Shown here piece after piece: positions 23,936 through 35,612 of a DNA stretch of 64,000 nucleotides. The notes under the pieces were generated by a model. That model saw only the letters and a list, made by a program, of their open reading frames with translations. It had not been told where the DNA came from and ran no database searches. A program made the position numbers and the translations under genes. Positions within the stretch are counted from its first letter, which is position 1; each line of letters starts with the position of its first letter. The DNA is from Leptobrachium leishanense (taxonomy: Eukaryota > Chordata > Amphibia > Anura > Megophryidae), in NCBI GenBank assembly GCA_009667805.1, contig CM019065.1, positions 153,052,101 to 153,116,100 on the forward strand, given 5' to 3'.

Positions 23936-26076
23936 TAGCAGTACCAGCAAGAATTGCTGCCAACATGATTGAATCCTGGGCCTTGTGGCGTGGTACACCA
24001 GAATATAGCGACCACATTTTCATTGAAAGTCAAGTGATTAGGAGTTGTATTTCAGCCAGATGTTTTAATAAAATATCTTTATTTTCACTTCAAAATATGA
24101 CGTTTGCCAGTTTTGGTAATGACATACTTTGAAATGCATGGTGGGCATTCAGCTTCCATTCTCCCCTTTGTGAAAGGCAAGTTAGCCAAATATTTAGGAA
24201 ATAGCCATACCGTTCAAGGTGGACGTAACGTTATTGAAGGCAGGGCCTCACCAGTCAGCCGGCCTCAGGGGGGACAACTAGTACACTTGAACACTTTTGG
24301 TAACCACTTATTCTGAAAGGCCTAGACCTGGGAATAAGAAGTGTGTTTACCAAATGCCACCCTGAGCTGTCCAGTGGCTGGGCGGCTCCAGGGTGGCCAT
24401 AGCCACAGATGTGTCCTTGATGGTTCTGTGGGGGAGTAAAGTTGTTTGCACCACTGCTGGACAGATTACATAATGTGCCCTCATGTTAGTCACATGCTCT
24501 GAGACACAGTGTGTGCTCTGGTTTATGCTGACTTGCCAGTTAATGCGATGAAGCGTTACATGGTCTACTCCTGGCAGGTTCAGACCACATTGCTCTACCA
24601 TAGGACCATAGGACCAATGGGGGGGGGGAGAGAATACAACACAACCGCCTGCATGGGACTGGCGGCTGCTCCCACTGGGTCACCATGGCTACAAGACGAT
24701 CCATTCACTGCACAAACTCTCTGAGAAATGATATTTTTCCACTGATGTCCCAATTGTTTCCAAAGTCCTGTCTAGGTATGGTCACACTCACAAGGTCCAT
24801 GAGGAGAAATGGAAAATTCAGCCTATGGGATTTTATTCATACCTTAGCTGTTTGATAGAAATCGTTGTGTAAAAAAAAAAGTTAAATCGACACTTTTACT
24901 GGTGACTTTTCTGAATCCTAGAACTTTTTTGGAGCTAGCTTTCACTAAAAGGTGTCAGATATATAAGTGGTAGCAACGGAGACATCTCACTGCTTATCGC
25001 TATATGGAATATAGCAAATTTTCATCCAATAAATGGCAGACTACAAATCCAATCTTCTGGCAAGCGGTTCACACTGTATGGTAATTTCGGCAGTCTGGGT
25101 CTTTCCCTCTTTCCCTGGAGCAGCTGCTCACACTGTTCTGTGATGTGTGCAAATGAATGAGCCCAATTAACCCCCAGTTTGCTCTGCAGTAGAGGACACC
25201 GGGGACGTCATTAGCCATTTCAATTAGCAAGAATTAAACAGCCCATCAATTGTAGGGTGACCCTAGAGACTGCTAGGTCTCCCTTGAGATTTCCATCTTT
25301 GGTTTATAAAGCTGTGACCATTAACCCTTAAGATGCCATCCTCCAGGAAGCTTCTAAGTAGCTTATTTTGAAGTGTGACATTTTCAATTCACATAAAGAA
25401 CATTGCCAAACAGCAGATTATCCGCCAATTAATTTCTAGGGTTGAGGGAGACAGAATTCTAGGAGGTTGCCAGGGTTTGGCAATCTCTGCCTGTAAATTG
25501 TCAACCAAAATCACCAGAAGTGTAGGAAGTTGAAAAAGGCTTCATTAGCAGCCCCTAAAGTTTCTGGATGTCACCTGAAAGGGCTGAACCTGAACCTGTA
25601 CCTGTTGGAAGGAACATAAGGGGTAGCAACACAAAACCAGACATGGATCCAAAAAAGGTATGGGTCAGATCATGAGACTTCTCGGTAGCAATGGCAGGTT
25701 AGAGGCAGGTCAACTTTAACACAAGGTATTGGGTCTGGATTTAATAATGAACAAAACAGCAAGCAAAGTATTGTGGAGTGGCAGTTGTCTAACAAATGAT
25801 ACCTGTGTCAGTGGGTTAGGAGACTTTGCCTCGGATTTATCATGGCTTGATGATGGGAAATACATCAGAATATTTTTTTTTTCTTCAAATTCAGACTGTG
25901 GTGATTGCTAAGGCCCAGATACCAGAGATGAGCCATTAAGTAGTGACAGAGGTTTTGAGTTGGCAATACAAACACAGTTGTAGAATTATTCACATCTAAG
26001 CAGAGATGAATTGCTCCTTCCCAAAAAGGGATGGAAAAGTTGTACTGAAGAACGCACAAAATTTGTTAATCTCTAA
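23936..26076. other. No recognised feature
   Basis: About 2.1 kb of apparently unique non-coding sequence. A G-run is at 24,618-24,627. None of the short open frames has recognisable similarity. Confidence 0.5.
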
Positions 26077-26403
26077 GGCTGGGGTCAGATGAGCGATAGT
26101 AACAGCGGAAGGAAGATACGTGAGAGTGGACGTTCCTTCCACTCGACGCCCGTTTGGCCACCTCGCTGAGCGCAGTTAATGCACTAGGCGCTGCAAGGCT
26201 TGATCCTCCTATGAAGGATTGCACTTTGCAGCCCTGTCAATGTGCATCCTACCGCTTTGACGGGGAGGCTTGTTGCACGAACGCAGCACAGCGCTGTTGC
26301 ACACGTAATAGCATGTGGCCCCGTTGCAGCGTCACAACACTGCAACGGATGCCGGAAGGCATGTCAGTATGGGCGCACATGGTGCGCTCGTCTGACCCCA
26401 GCC
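26077..26403. mobile_element. Harbinger-like MITE, diverged interior
   Basis: Ends GGCTGGGGTCAGATGAGCG and CGCTCGTCTGACCCCAGCC are well conserved, but the interior (GCAGCGTCACAACACTGC and similar) differs from the 425-bp copies. Flanks TAA and TTA. Confidence 0.75.
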
Positions 26404-27969
26404 TTAGCAGTGCGCTGGGAGATTGAATTTGAGCTTTTACCTAACATTTTTACTTCAGTTTGACCATTTTGGCATAAGAGTAATGATTTACAGGCAATCG
26501 AATGCTGGGACAGGGGACTTTGTGTGTTATAACCAATGCTTGAAAGAGGTTTATGATACGTGGAATGTCCCTTTAAAAGTAATAATAAACTCATACTCAC
26601 GGCAGTTTATTACTGAAAGGATTTTCTACCCCTTGGGAGTTATTGGTAAATGAATTTCTTTGGCATCCATAATCCACAGGACATGTGTTCTAGTAATAGA
26701 CTAGAACAAGGTCACAATCAAATATATCGGTCAATATAAGCTTGCAAAGAAAATTGTAATGGTTACATATATACAACACCCATTTGATACTCACTCTTAA
26801 GCACCATTACCCAGTACTATGCCCTCTCCTACAATTTTGTTGCGGTTGCCACGATGGTTCTGTTGTATTGTTTGTATTCTCCATTATATAGCTTGCCTGA
26901 TCCATTGAATATGAATGTCCATCAAGAGTCCCCCATTAAGTGGATCATTGCAAAGGATTTTCGGATTTGCAGGAAACAAAGCTCCAGCCCTACTATACAT
27001 GATCTTAAAGGACAAATGTATAGCATGGCCTCTTTCAGCTTGCACAAGTCCCCGGTTCCCTTTTGGGATCAGGTCTCCAGCTATGAAACTGGGACTGTGG
27101 GTGTAAGCAAACAGGAGCCCATTGGAGCTGGTCTTTGTGGACATAGGAGCTGCATTCATTTATCAGATTATCAGATTTGCTTTTGAATACAAATCTATCC
27201 TGATCGACCCTCAGACTTCACAGAATGAGGTTTTACCAAGAGATGAATTGCATGGGAAGTTGAGATTTCCAAACAATGAGATTCCTCCAGCAAGATGACT
27301 CTCCAGTTTTCCTTTTGTGATTAAACAAGTACTGGTCCCATTAAGAATACCTTAGTGTTGTATTCAGTATTACACAATGTAGACAAGACCTGCCAATCCT
27401 AGTGCCTGCTTAGACACAAAAATGTATGTTGTGATATAACCACAACAAGAGCAGAACCTATTGGCTTTTTTCCTCGACAGGTCATACTCCCTTTCCCATA
27501 CAACCAACAGTAACTTCAGCAGCTCTGCTTAATCACTTAATGCAATGTCTTTTAGACATGAAAAAATCCTTTAAAGAGTACCAGTTACAAACAAAAATTA
27601 GCCTTGTAACTGGTTACCACAAAAATAGGAGTCCCAGCAAGCTCCATAGAAGGAGTCTAGTCCATGTTCCAAGGGCAACTTTATAAAAATGGATATGTGT
27701 AGAATCATTGACCATTGCTCCCAGAAATCTAAACTTTCCTTGCTTCCAGACACCAGTTATATTTTATGTACACAGTGAGCGCAACCTGTCAGATTTGTCA
27801 GAACATGATTAAAATAAGACAATCCTCATGCTGTGTTCTGGTAGAATTGTATATATCGGTTACAGAACATAACCATTGCAGCTGCGGAAGAAAGTAGGCC
27901 AGGTTCTATAGGACAATCCATTGTATAAAAGTGTGATCCAGTATGTGGTTTTTGTATACTCAAAAAGTG
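26404..27969. other. No recognised feature
   Basis: Apparently unique non-coding sequence. Open frames at 26,423-26,653 and 26,854-27,186 lack any recognisable domain. Confidence 0.5.
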
Positions 27970-27976
27970 CGTGTAA

Positions 27977-29017
27977 GATCCAGACCAAGTAGGCTTTATT
28001 CCAGGTAGGCAGGCCTATGAAAACACTAGGAGATCTGCAGATCTTCTTTGGCTGGTCTCCTCTAGAAACACTCCCTCCCTATTCCTGTCACTGGACGCAG
28101 AAAAAGCCTTTGACAGAGCAGAATGGCCATTCCTGTTCACCCTCCTATCTCACCTAGGTTTCCCTCCCCCCTTTGTTCGTGCTATACAGGCTCTTTATTC
28201 TATACTGACAGCTCAGATTATAATCTCAGGGACAGACCCACTCCCTTTTCCGATACGCAACGGCACTAGGCAGGGGTGTCCCCTGTCACCGGCTTTATTC
28301 GCACTGTTTTTGGAGCCTCTGCTTCAACACCTCCGAAAGGACCCACTTATTGTGGGGTTTCGGTTGGGGGATCAGGAATACAAACTCTCGGCTTACGCTG
28401 ATGACATATTGCTCTCCTTACAACATCCTCTCTCTTCCCTCCCGGCGGTCATGCGACGACTGGACGAATTTGCTAGACTTTCGGGATACAAGGTGAATAT
28501 CACCAAATCAGAGGCGGTGGCCATACACATGACCCCGGGGGATCTGGATACCATCCGGGGGGCATATCCCATTCGAGTTTCCCCCACCTCCATAGACTAT
28601 TTGGGGATTGCACTGCCATCTAACCCTAGGGACCTATATGATAAAAATTTCCCCCCTATGTTCTCTCAACTGAAAAAAGATCTATAGTCTTGGTCTAAGT
28701 ACGCAATTTCGTGGGTGGGAAGGGTACATTGCATTAAGATGAATATTTTGCCTCGACTACTCTTCTTTTTTCAGGCTTTGCCGTGCGCCCTCCCCCCAGA
28801 GGATATACGACTCTTACAATCTACCATTGACCACTTCCTATGGCAGGGCAAAAGACACCGGATAGCACGGGCGACTCTTTATCGACCAAAGGATGCAGGG
28901 GGTCTGGGCCTCCCATGCCTATTCTCTTACTATTATGCTGCACAACTGGCCCAGATCGTGGCCTGGCATTCACCAACGGGCCTACGCCGCTGGGTGGAGT
29001 ACACCCGTGATAAATAA
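27977..29017 (+). pseudogene. L1/Tx1-type reverse transcriptase fragment
   Basis: An uninterrupted frame from 27,977 to 28,684 encodes the finger and palm of an L1-group reverse transcriptase: DPDQVGFIPGRQAYENTRR, FLSLDAEKAFDRAEWPFL, RNGTRQGCPLSPALFALFL, the catalytic SAYADDILLSL at about 28,390-28,422, and SGYKVNITKSEAV. A TAG at 28,685-28,687 interrupts it. The same frame then continues (SWSKYAISWVGRVHCIKMNI, LPRLLFFFQALP, IDHFLWQGKRHRI) to 29,017. The endonuclease and the 5' part of the reverse transcriptase are missing. The YADD core is intact, so it is younger than the LINE at 14-15 kb. Confidence 0.9.
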
Positions 29018-29069
29018 TAATTACATACGTATCTCTGGTTAAATCATCTCCTCCACAGGGTGATTGAGC

Positions 29070-29640
29070 AGAACAAAACAGAAATATATAAGAGTTGCAA
29101 CAAATGATCACATTGAAACAATCATAAGCCCCCATTGTATCGCACTCACAAGAGTCAAAACAATCATCGGCATATAGGAAGTGTAGATGTATCTCAATGT
29201 TACCGCTCCTGAGTGAAATCCACTGGGGTTGGTATCTCTCCTCTATATAAAGATGAATAAAGCCGATATACTCCAGGGTTGCAATGGATCAATCAAGCTG
29301 CATAGCAGACTCCAAGAGGCAGCATACTCTTCCGATATAGTATAAGGGGTTTATTGTGAAAAACAAACGTGGACACGCATCCGATGTGTTTCGTTATCAA
29401 AACTTTTTTAAGGGTGAGTGTCCCAATCACACTATAGTTTAAATAGACAATTTTCACAGCTTTTTTCTCCTTGTTCCGCCACGCTTCCAAGTTCGTTCCA
29501 CATGGTACCCGTGTCTTTGTCCAGCCCTCAGCTTTCGCACACTAATGACGTACATTCGCTTGGGATGAGTGAGTCTCTCTGCACCTGGATTCAATCTTCA
29601 ATCTGACCCCGGGATGTCCATATCATCTATTTGTGCATGC
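29070..29640 (+). repeat. Left inverted arm of Penelope-like element
   Basis: Reverse complement of the right arm (32,625-32,920 joined to 33,470-33,795 once two MITEs are removed). Shared blocks include CATATAGGAAGTGT, CGCTCCTGAG, GTTGCAATGGATCAATCAAG, AGGCAGCATACTCTTCCGAT, GGGGTTTATTGT and CGGGATGTCC. Arm length is about 570 bp. Penelope-like elements are known to have LTR-like ends in direct or inverted arrangement. Confidence 0.8.
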
Positions 29641-29897
29641 GTCAAGATATCGTAACGTTCACTTCAATGGGGCAAAAAGCATGTCTATGCCATTATTCCA
29701 AATGCTTACAACCATCCATCATAAAATCTTCCAATAGGATGTAATCTACCCAAATAAAATCTTTAAAAAAAGGGAGCAATGCTTCAAAAATAAAAATAGA
29801 ACATTTTAAACCCATAGATAATTGTATATGAATATTAAAGGAATGGAGAACCTTAACCCTGAATGCACCATTGATATTACACACAGTATGCTATATC

Positions 29898-31272
29898 CAG
29901 TTTTTTTTTTGAGGCGGTACACGCCGTTACGCCGTACCGGCACCTCCCCACCAGCCACCCTTTCATTTTTGACAGCTCCGGTATCGGACTCTCGGAGTCC
30001 GAATCGGGAGCTGTCTGGTCGGTGCAGCAGTGGATCCAGCGGCCTCCGCGTTCTTTCCTTCACCGAGTGGCCACCCGCATGGATATCTGCCGCTCGCATG
30101 AGATCCCCCCTCCAGCCACCCGAGATCACGGAGTGAGCTGGGGATCCCAGGCAAGCGGCAGATATCCATGCAGGCGGTCGGTCGTTGAAGGAAAGAACGC
30201 GGCGGCTGCTGGATCTGCCCCTCCGCAATGACCCAGAGGGGCCTGCAGAGGTGAGCTGGGGCAATGGCCTTGGGCAATATATCCATGTGAGCTGGGGCAA
30301 TATATCCATGTGAGCTGGCCTGGGGCAATATATTCATGTGAGCTGGGGCAATATATCCATGTGACCTGGCTTGGGGCAATATATTCATGTGAGCTGGAGC
30401 AATATATCCATGTGAGCTGGTCTGGGGCAATATATCCATGTGAGCTGGCCTGGGGCAATATATTCATGTGAGCTGGGGCAATATATCCATGTGTGCTGGC
30501 CTGGGGCAATATATCCATGCAGGCTGGGGCAATATATCCATGTGAGCTGGCCTGGGGCAATATATACATGTGAGCTGGGGCAATATATCCATGTGAGCTG
30601 GGCTGGGGCAATATATCCATGTGAGCTGGGGCAATATATCCATGTGAGCTGGGGGCATTATATCCATGTGAGCTGGTCAGGGGCAATATATCCATGTGAG
30701 CTGGCCTGGGGCAATATATCCATGCAGGCTGGGGCAATATATCCATGTGAGCTGGCCTGGGGCAATATATCCATGTGAGCTGGGCTGGGGCAATATATCC
30801 ATGTGAGCTGGGGCAATATATCCATGTGAGCTGGGGGCATTATATCTATGTGAGCTGGTCAGGGGCAATATATCCATGTGAGCTGGCCTGGGGCAATATA
30901 TCCATGTGTGAGCTGGGGCAATATACACATGTGTGAGCTGGGGGGCAATATACCCATGTGTGAGCTGGGGGCAATATATCCATGTGTGAGCTGGGGGCAA
31001 TTTATCCACTTGTGAGCTGGGGCAATATACCCATGTGTGAGCTGGGGCAATATATCCATGTGTGAGCTGGGGGCAATATATCCATATCCAGTGTGAACTG
31101 GGGGCAATAAATCCATGTGAGCTTGGGGCAATATATCCAGTGTGAACTGGGGGCAGCATATCCAGTGTGAATAAAGGAGTATTTATTAGGACACAAAAAA
31201 ATCGTCATAATAATCAGTTTTTCCCTGGGCGTGAGAGTACCCCCACCTATTTTTCCAGAAAAAAAAGCACTG
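29898..31272. mobile_element. hAT-like element with 8-bp TSD GCTATATC
   Basis: Begins CAGTTTTTTTTTTGAGGCGG and ends AAAAAAAAGCACTG. GCTATATC is exactly duplicated at 29,890-29,897 and 31,273-31,280. CAGT/ACTG ends plus the 8-bp duplication indicate hAT. The interior is a GC-rich leader containing inverted pieces around 30,040-30,200 and a long minisatellite (30,245-31,165). No transposase. It interrupts the Penelope-like element. Confidence 0.88.
30245..31165. repeat. 23/28-bp minisatellite
   Basis: About 38 units of GAGCTGGGGCAATATATCCATGT (23 bp), interspersed with a 28-bp form that has CCTGG added before the G-run. Towards the right end units gain TG (GTGTGAG) and become irregular. The long open frames it creates (up to about 206 residues, rich in HMDILPQ and HGYIAP) are repeat artefacts found in several frames at once. 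Confidence 0.95.
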
Positions 31273-31280
31273 GCTATATC

Positions 31281-32625
31281 TATATCGATGTTCATAGCCC
31301 CCTTCCTCCAGGGCCCCGTCTTCTAAATCCATCTAGCCTCCCTACTAGCTAAAAGTTTAAGGAATTCTCTCCATCCAATCCGGTTTTACTAAATCAATCC
31401 CTAACCATTTAAATTCTGAAGTTTAAATTGAGGGCAATTATTACAATGGTTGGCTACAAAGTGGTCCAGTTTCTTCCTAATGTTATTATAATGCTCCCAA
31501 ATCTTCACTTTTAGTTCACAGGTCATTCTACCAATATATTGGTCCCCACAAGGACAACACAAATAAAGAACTCCTCTGCTTTTACAGTTGAGAAAATCTT
31601 TAATCTGAAACACCTCTCTGATGATGGAACTAGTAAATGAAGTAACCTTCCTATTAATAAAAGTACAGGCTTTACAGATGCTACAGTTCTAAAAACCAAG
31701 ATCTAACTTATTCTTACAATTAAAATTCTTAACTTTTACCCAAAGTGTGGGAGCAAACATATTTTTGAAATTTGAAGCCTGCTTAAAAATGACCTTAGGG
31801 GACTTAGGAACAATAATCTTTTCAAATGTCAGCTTTTAAAATATGCCAATGTTTCTTTAAAATTCTCTTAAACTTCTAGGCATGGGGGGTTGTGTAGAGT
31901 AACAAATGAAAAAAAAATTATCTTTTTAATTTCTACATTTTTCTTTCAATAAATCCTTTCGGTTCTTATACAGAATATTCACAAAACAGTCTTCAAATTT
32001 CTTAGCCTCATAACCCTTATTCACATATTTGCTTCTAATGATTTCAGCTTGAGCTGTAAAAATAGTAATATCAGAACAATTTCGTCGAAGTCTAGTTAGT
32101 TGGCACTTCGATACATGCTTCACCCAACTTGAAGGATGGGAACTGGAGATCTATAGCCGAATTAGAGTCTTTTATTAAAGTTTTGGTTTCAATTCCATTA
32201 TTTTTAATATAGATACTTTAGTCTCATCGTGACTATTAGAAGTCTCTTAAGAGATCTCTATTAACATACCTCAATAAATGCACCTGTAAACATGTAACAT
32301 AGTGACTATATTTCCTACATATTTATTTTTTCTGTTAATCTGTATATTTGTGGTTTTTTTAAATTTATTTTTTAATATCTTGCATTTTATTACTTTGTAT
32401 TTCTGTAACAACTGTAACATTTTAATGTTCTTGAACCCAGGACATACTTGAAAACGAGAGAAATCTCAATGTATCCTTCCTGGTAAAATCCTTTATAAAT
32501 AAATAAATAAATAAGTCAAAGTATAAGAATTAACATTAAGGGATGTAATAAAAGCCCTTACTTCCTCTCCATACCACCAAAATATCATCTATGAACTGTT
32601 TCCATAGGACAACGTTGCGCAAATA
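31281..32625 (-). pseudogene. Penelope-like element: reverse transcriptase and GIY-YIG endonuclease remnants
   Basis: Read on the minus strand from the right: NVVLWKQFIDDILVVWRGS (32,610-32,552), with the catalytic aspartate pair at 32,584-32,589; then HVSKCQLTRLRRNCSD and QAEIIRSKYVNKGY (about 32,120-32,020); then IKDFLNCKSRGVLYLCCPCG with QYIGRMTCELKVKI and WEHYNNIRKKLDHFVANH (31,610-31,430), the GIY-YIG-type nuclease of Penelope/Neptune elements. The part upstream of the FIDD motif is lost and the inverted arm begins there. Stops, frameshifts and an inserted repeat (32,265-32,515) show it is inactive. Confidence 0.88.
32265..32515 (-). repeat. Interspersed repeat inserted in Penelope-like element
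   Basis: Inverted copy of the repeat at 23,286: TACCTCAATAAATGCACCTG, AACATGTAACATAGTGACTA, then TATTTGTGG..., AACCCAGGACATACTTGAAA and TTTATAAATAAATAAATAA. It has one copy of the 39-bp unit that is expanded at 23,484. Confidence 0.8.
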
Positions 32626-32922
32626 AAATTTGGACATCCCGGAGTCAGAGGGAAGGATCGGAGCGCACGCCGGAGAGACTTCTGCCAAGCAGATGTTCGT
32701 CATTAGTGATCGACGGCTAAGGGATGGACGAAGATACGAGTACTACGTGGAACGAACCCGGAAGCGTGGCAGAACAAAAAGGGAAAAAAAAAAACACGAA
32801 AATTGTCTATTTGATCTGTAGTGTGATTTGGGCACTTATCCTTGAAAAGGTTGTGATAACGTTGGATGAGTGTCCACGTTTATATATATAATTTTTTTAA
32901 CAATAAACCCCTTCTTTTAGGC

Positions 32923-33058
32923 CAGGGGTGGGCAATTACGGCCCTCCAGATGTTTTGAAACTATATTTCCTGTGATGCTCGGCTGCTCATTAGGTTTGTA
33001 CAGCCTCAAGTGAAATGTAGTGTCAAAACATCTGGAGGACCGTAATTGCCCACCCCTG
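32923..33058. mobile_element. 136-bp hAT MITE, TSD TTTTAGGC
   Basis: Ends CAGGGGTGGGCAATTACGG and its complement, continuing CCTCCAGATGTTTTG, so the inverted repeat is more than 30 bp. The exact 8-bp duplication TTTTAGGC is at 32,915-32,922 and 33,059-33,066. The second copy doubles as the first bases of the adjacent Harbinger-like MITE. Confidence 0.9.
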
Positions 33059-33063
33059 TTTTA

Positions 33064-33470
33064 GGCTAATGTCAGACGAACGCATTCTGAGCACACTGTG
33101 CGTCCGTGCACAACTGACGTACTTTCTGACTGATGATACTGTAGACACCACACGGTCTGGTGTTTTTGACTGATGTAGATGGGAAATAAAATGAATATGT
33201 AAAATGAAAAAAATTGATACATGATATGAAAAACCATTTTGTCCGTCAGAAGTGCAGTCCGTCTGACTACGTTCCATCACTCACACCCAAAGCTACGTGG
33301 CGCACTCTGTGTGTCCGTCTTAGCAGTATGACGTTCTTGCCTAAATTGCGTCCGGTGCCACGTGCGTCCGCACTTCTGTGTGGGTCTTTATTGATCATAA
33401 TTTGATGCTACGACGGACGTTAAAATGTGCAGCAACACGGATGTGAACACTGTGTTTGTCTGACACGGGC
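33064..33470. mobile_element. Harbinger-like MITE, 254/439-bp subfamily
   Basis: Starts GGCTAATGTCAGACGAACGC and ends TTTGTCTGACACGGGC. The interior shares GCACACTGTGCGTCCGTGCAC and GTCCGTCTGACTACGTTCCA with 54,638-55,076 and 63,100-63,363. The 5' TTA is shared with the neighbouring MITE. Confidence 0.75.
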
Positions 33471-34051
33471 TTTACTGTATCGGAAGAGTATGCTGCCTCT
33501 TGGAGTCTGCTATGCAGCTTGATTGATCCATTGCAACCCTGGAGTATATCGGCTTTATTCATCTTTTTATAGTGGAGAGCCCAGTTCCTGAAGAGGAGAG
33601 ATACCAACCCCAGTGGATTTCCCTCAGGAGCGGTAACATGGAGATACATCCACACACTTCCTATATGCCGGTGATTGTTGTGACTTTTGTGAGTGTGATA
33701 CAAAGGGGGCCTATGATTGGTTTCAATGTGATAATTTGATGCGCTATGATGGTCTCATTTGTATCTCTTATAGATCTGTCTCTATATATTTCTATGGTTT
33801 TTTTTTGCTGCCAAAAGTGTATTCTAAAAAAGCCCCCCCCCCCTTTCCAGAATAATAATTAGTTTCCATGTGTAAATTGCCAAACATGTGCACGAGTAAA
33901 GGTTAAGTCGATCACTATACTAGAGACCTCAGCCTAGAGTTTTCCTGAGAGCATCCTTATCTTCTTAAACTGTACATTGAAAACCCTATAGACCTTAAAT
34001 TACAATGACACAAGCAATCCAAACCGCAACGGGTCTAAAAAGAAGACAAGC

Positions 34052-34229
34052 CGGGTTATTCAGAGAACGGTGAAAACCAGAAGTGGCAGGAGAAGAGAAC
34101 AATCTAGAGCAAATAGCTGATTCGGAAAGTGAGATACATGGGAGAATTTTTCTGGTTTGGCTATTTCGACCTAGAATTTTCACTTCTCCAGTCATTCTCC
34201 TGAGTTTCACCTCGCTCTGAATAACCCTG
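34052..34229. mobile_element. Palindromic MITE with palindromic flanks
   Basis: CGGGTTATTCAGAGAACGGTG and CGCTCTGAATAACCCTG ends of the family seen at 4,020 and 18,245. Uniquely, the flanks are also inverted repeats: AAAAAGAAGACAAGC on the left (34,037-34,051) and GCTTGTCTTCTTTTT on the right (about 34,230-34,244). Confidence 0.8.
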
Positions 34230-34319
34230 CTTGTCTTCTTTTTCTGACAATTCTGTGTCTTGTTCAAGGGGTCAAGACATCAGTTTCTTGCAATTGGAGA
34301 CAAACAGGACCACCTAGGT

Positions 34320-34454
34320 CAGGGCTGTCAAACTCACAGCCTTGCAAATGTTGATGCCTACAATTCAATGAATTCTTTCAATGCAATAGATGGCATGGGG
34401 ATCATGGGAGATGTATTGCATTAACATCTGGGGGAGCAGAGTTTGACAGCCCTG
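34320..34454. mobile_element. 135-bp hAT MITE
   Basis: Ends CAGGGCTGTCAAACTC and GAGTTTGACAGCCCTG. The flanking 8-mers ACCTAGGT and ACCTAAAT match at 6 of 8 positions, so this is an old target duplication. Confidence 0.82.
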
Positions 34455-34662
34455 ACCTAAATGGATTTTAAAAACCTCTCAGGTGATCAAAATCTGGGTA
34501 GTGGTCAGATCATATGCCGTAAAAATGGCAATTCTACCCAAATGATGGTCTTCAGAGAGGCTTTTAAACCACCATATAACCTATGCAAATGAAAGCTCCA
34601 TTTAAACAATCTAAAAATATATAAAGTGCCTGTCTTTAAACCTAACTAGCTTGAGACACTAA

Positions 34663-35484
34663 CAGGGTTATTCAAAGAGATCTGAATTGTGGCCGAAAGG
34701 TAACCGAACAGTGATATTCAGCGTACGGTTACCTTTCCTGGCCATTCGGCTATTCAGAGAGCAGGCAGTTCGCCAAATGTTGGCGAATTGCCTGCACATA
34801 CGGTGCCTGTTCGTTACCTGTTCGAGGGCAGTGAAATCCCCTTAGAGAAGCAATGCTTCGTCTATTCAGAGAACGAAAACCAGCAGGGAAAAGTTGCCGA
34901 ATTGCCCTGCCATTCGGTTGCTTCATGCGGCAGATTTATTCAGGCGAATCCCATAGGCTTCAATGTTAAAAATATTCCCATCTTAATTCAATATCTAATA
35001 AACCGTTCATTATAATATTCTGCAGTAAAAAGTCTATGTATAGATTTTTTAGGATCTTCTAGGCATTTTTTAGCGAAATTTTTTTTCAGGTTTTTATTTT
35101 TTAATTGTTTTCTCTTTTTTCTGTAACAGCCCTTTTTATTATCATTCATTGGACCTTATATGTAAATTTCATACATTTTCGTTCTGTAGTTTCTTTGAAG
35201 CGTATTTTTTATTTTTTTTTGTTCACTCCATTCGTCTGCGGTGTTGGGTTTTTCCAGCGGCTGCTCTGTGATCGTCGGCTGCTCGGGTCTCTACGGTGGG
35301 GTTAATCCAGATTTCGGTGTTCGTCGGGTTTGCGGCAGCTTTTCCCTGCACTATGATGGCCCTGTGGTGCTTGCTGAATACAACGCAGGGTCGGTGAAAT
35401 GGGATCGCCAAATCACAACGAATTGAAGAGAACGAAAAGTAACCGAACGTGCAGTGACTTTTCGATTCTCTTTGAATAACCCTG
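34663..35484. mobile_element. ~820-bp MITE, TIR CAGGGTTATTCAAAGAG, copy 2, TSD TAA
   Basis: Same family as 12,455-13,336 in opposite orientation: CAGGGTTATTCAAAGAGATC at the left, GATTCTCTTTGAATAACCCTG at the right. TAA at 34,660-34,662 and 35,485-35,487. Confidence 0.85.
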
Positions 35485-35612
35485 TAAAAGTTGTCTTTAA
35501 CCAAAAAGGACAAAACTAATCAATAGGGTTTATTTACTAGGGTTCATCTGCGGTCATGGTGATGTGATATCCAAAAAAAGTGAACCCCGTCCTTCTGGGC
35601 CAGGCCGTTTTA

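Larger units (their letters stand above)
32626..33795 (-). repeat. Right inverted arm of Penelope-like element, interrupted
   Basis: The two pieces 32,626-32,920 and 33,470-33,795 together are the reverse complement of 29,070-29,640. A hAT MITE (32,923-33,058) and a Harbinger-like MITE (33,064-33,470) sit between them. A T-run and C-run follow at 33,800-33,845. Confidence 0.78.

Noticed and set aside
30126..31159. Long open frames (up to about 206 residues) rich in HMDILPQ, HGYIAP and WIYCP
   Set aside because: They read through a 23/28-bp minisatellite and appear in several frames and on both strands. They are repeat artefacts and not proteins.
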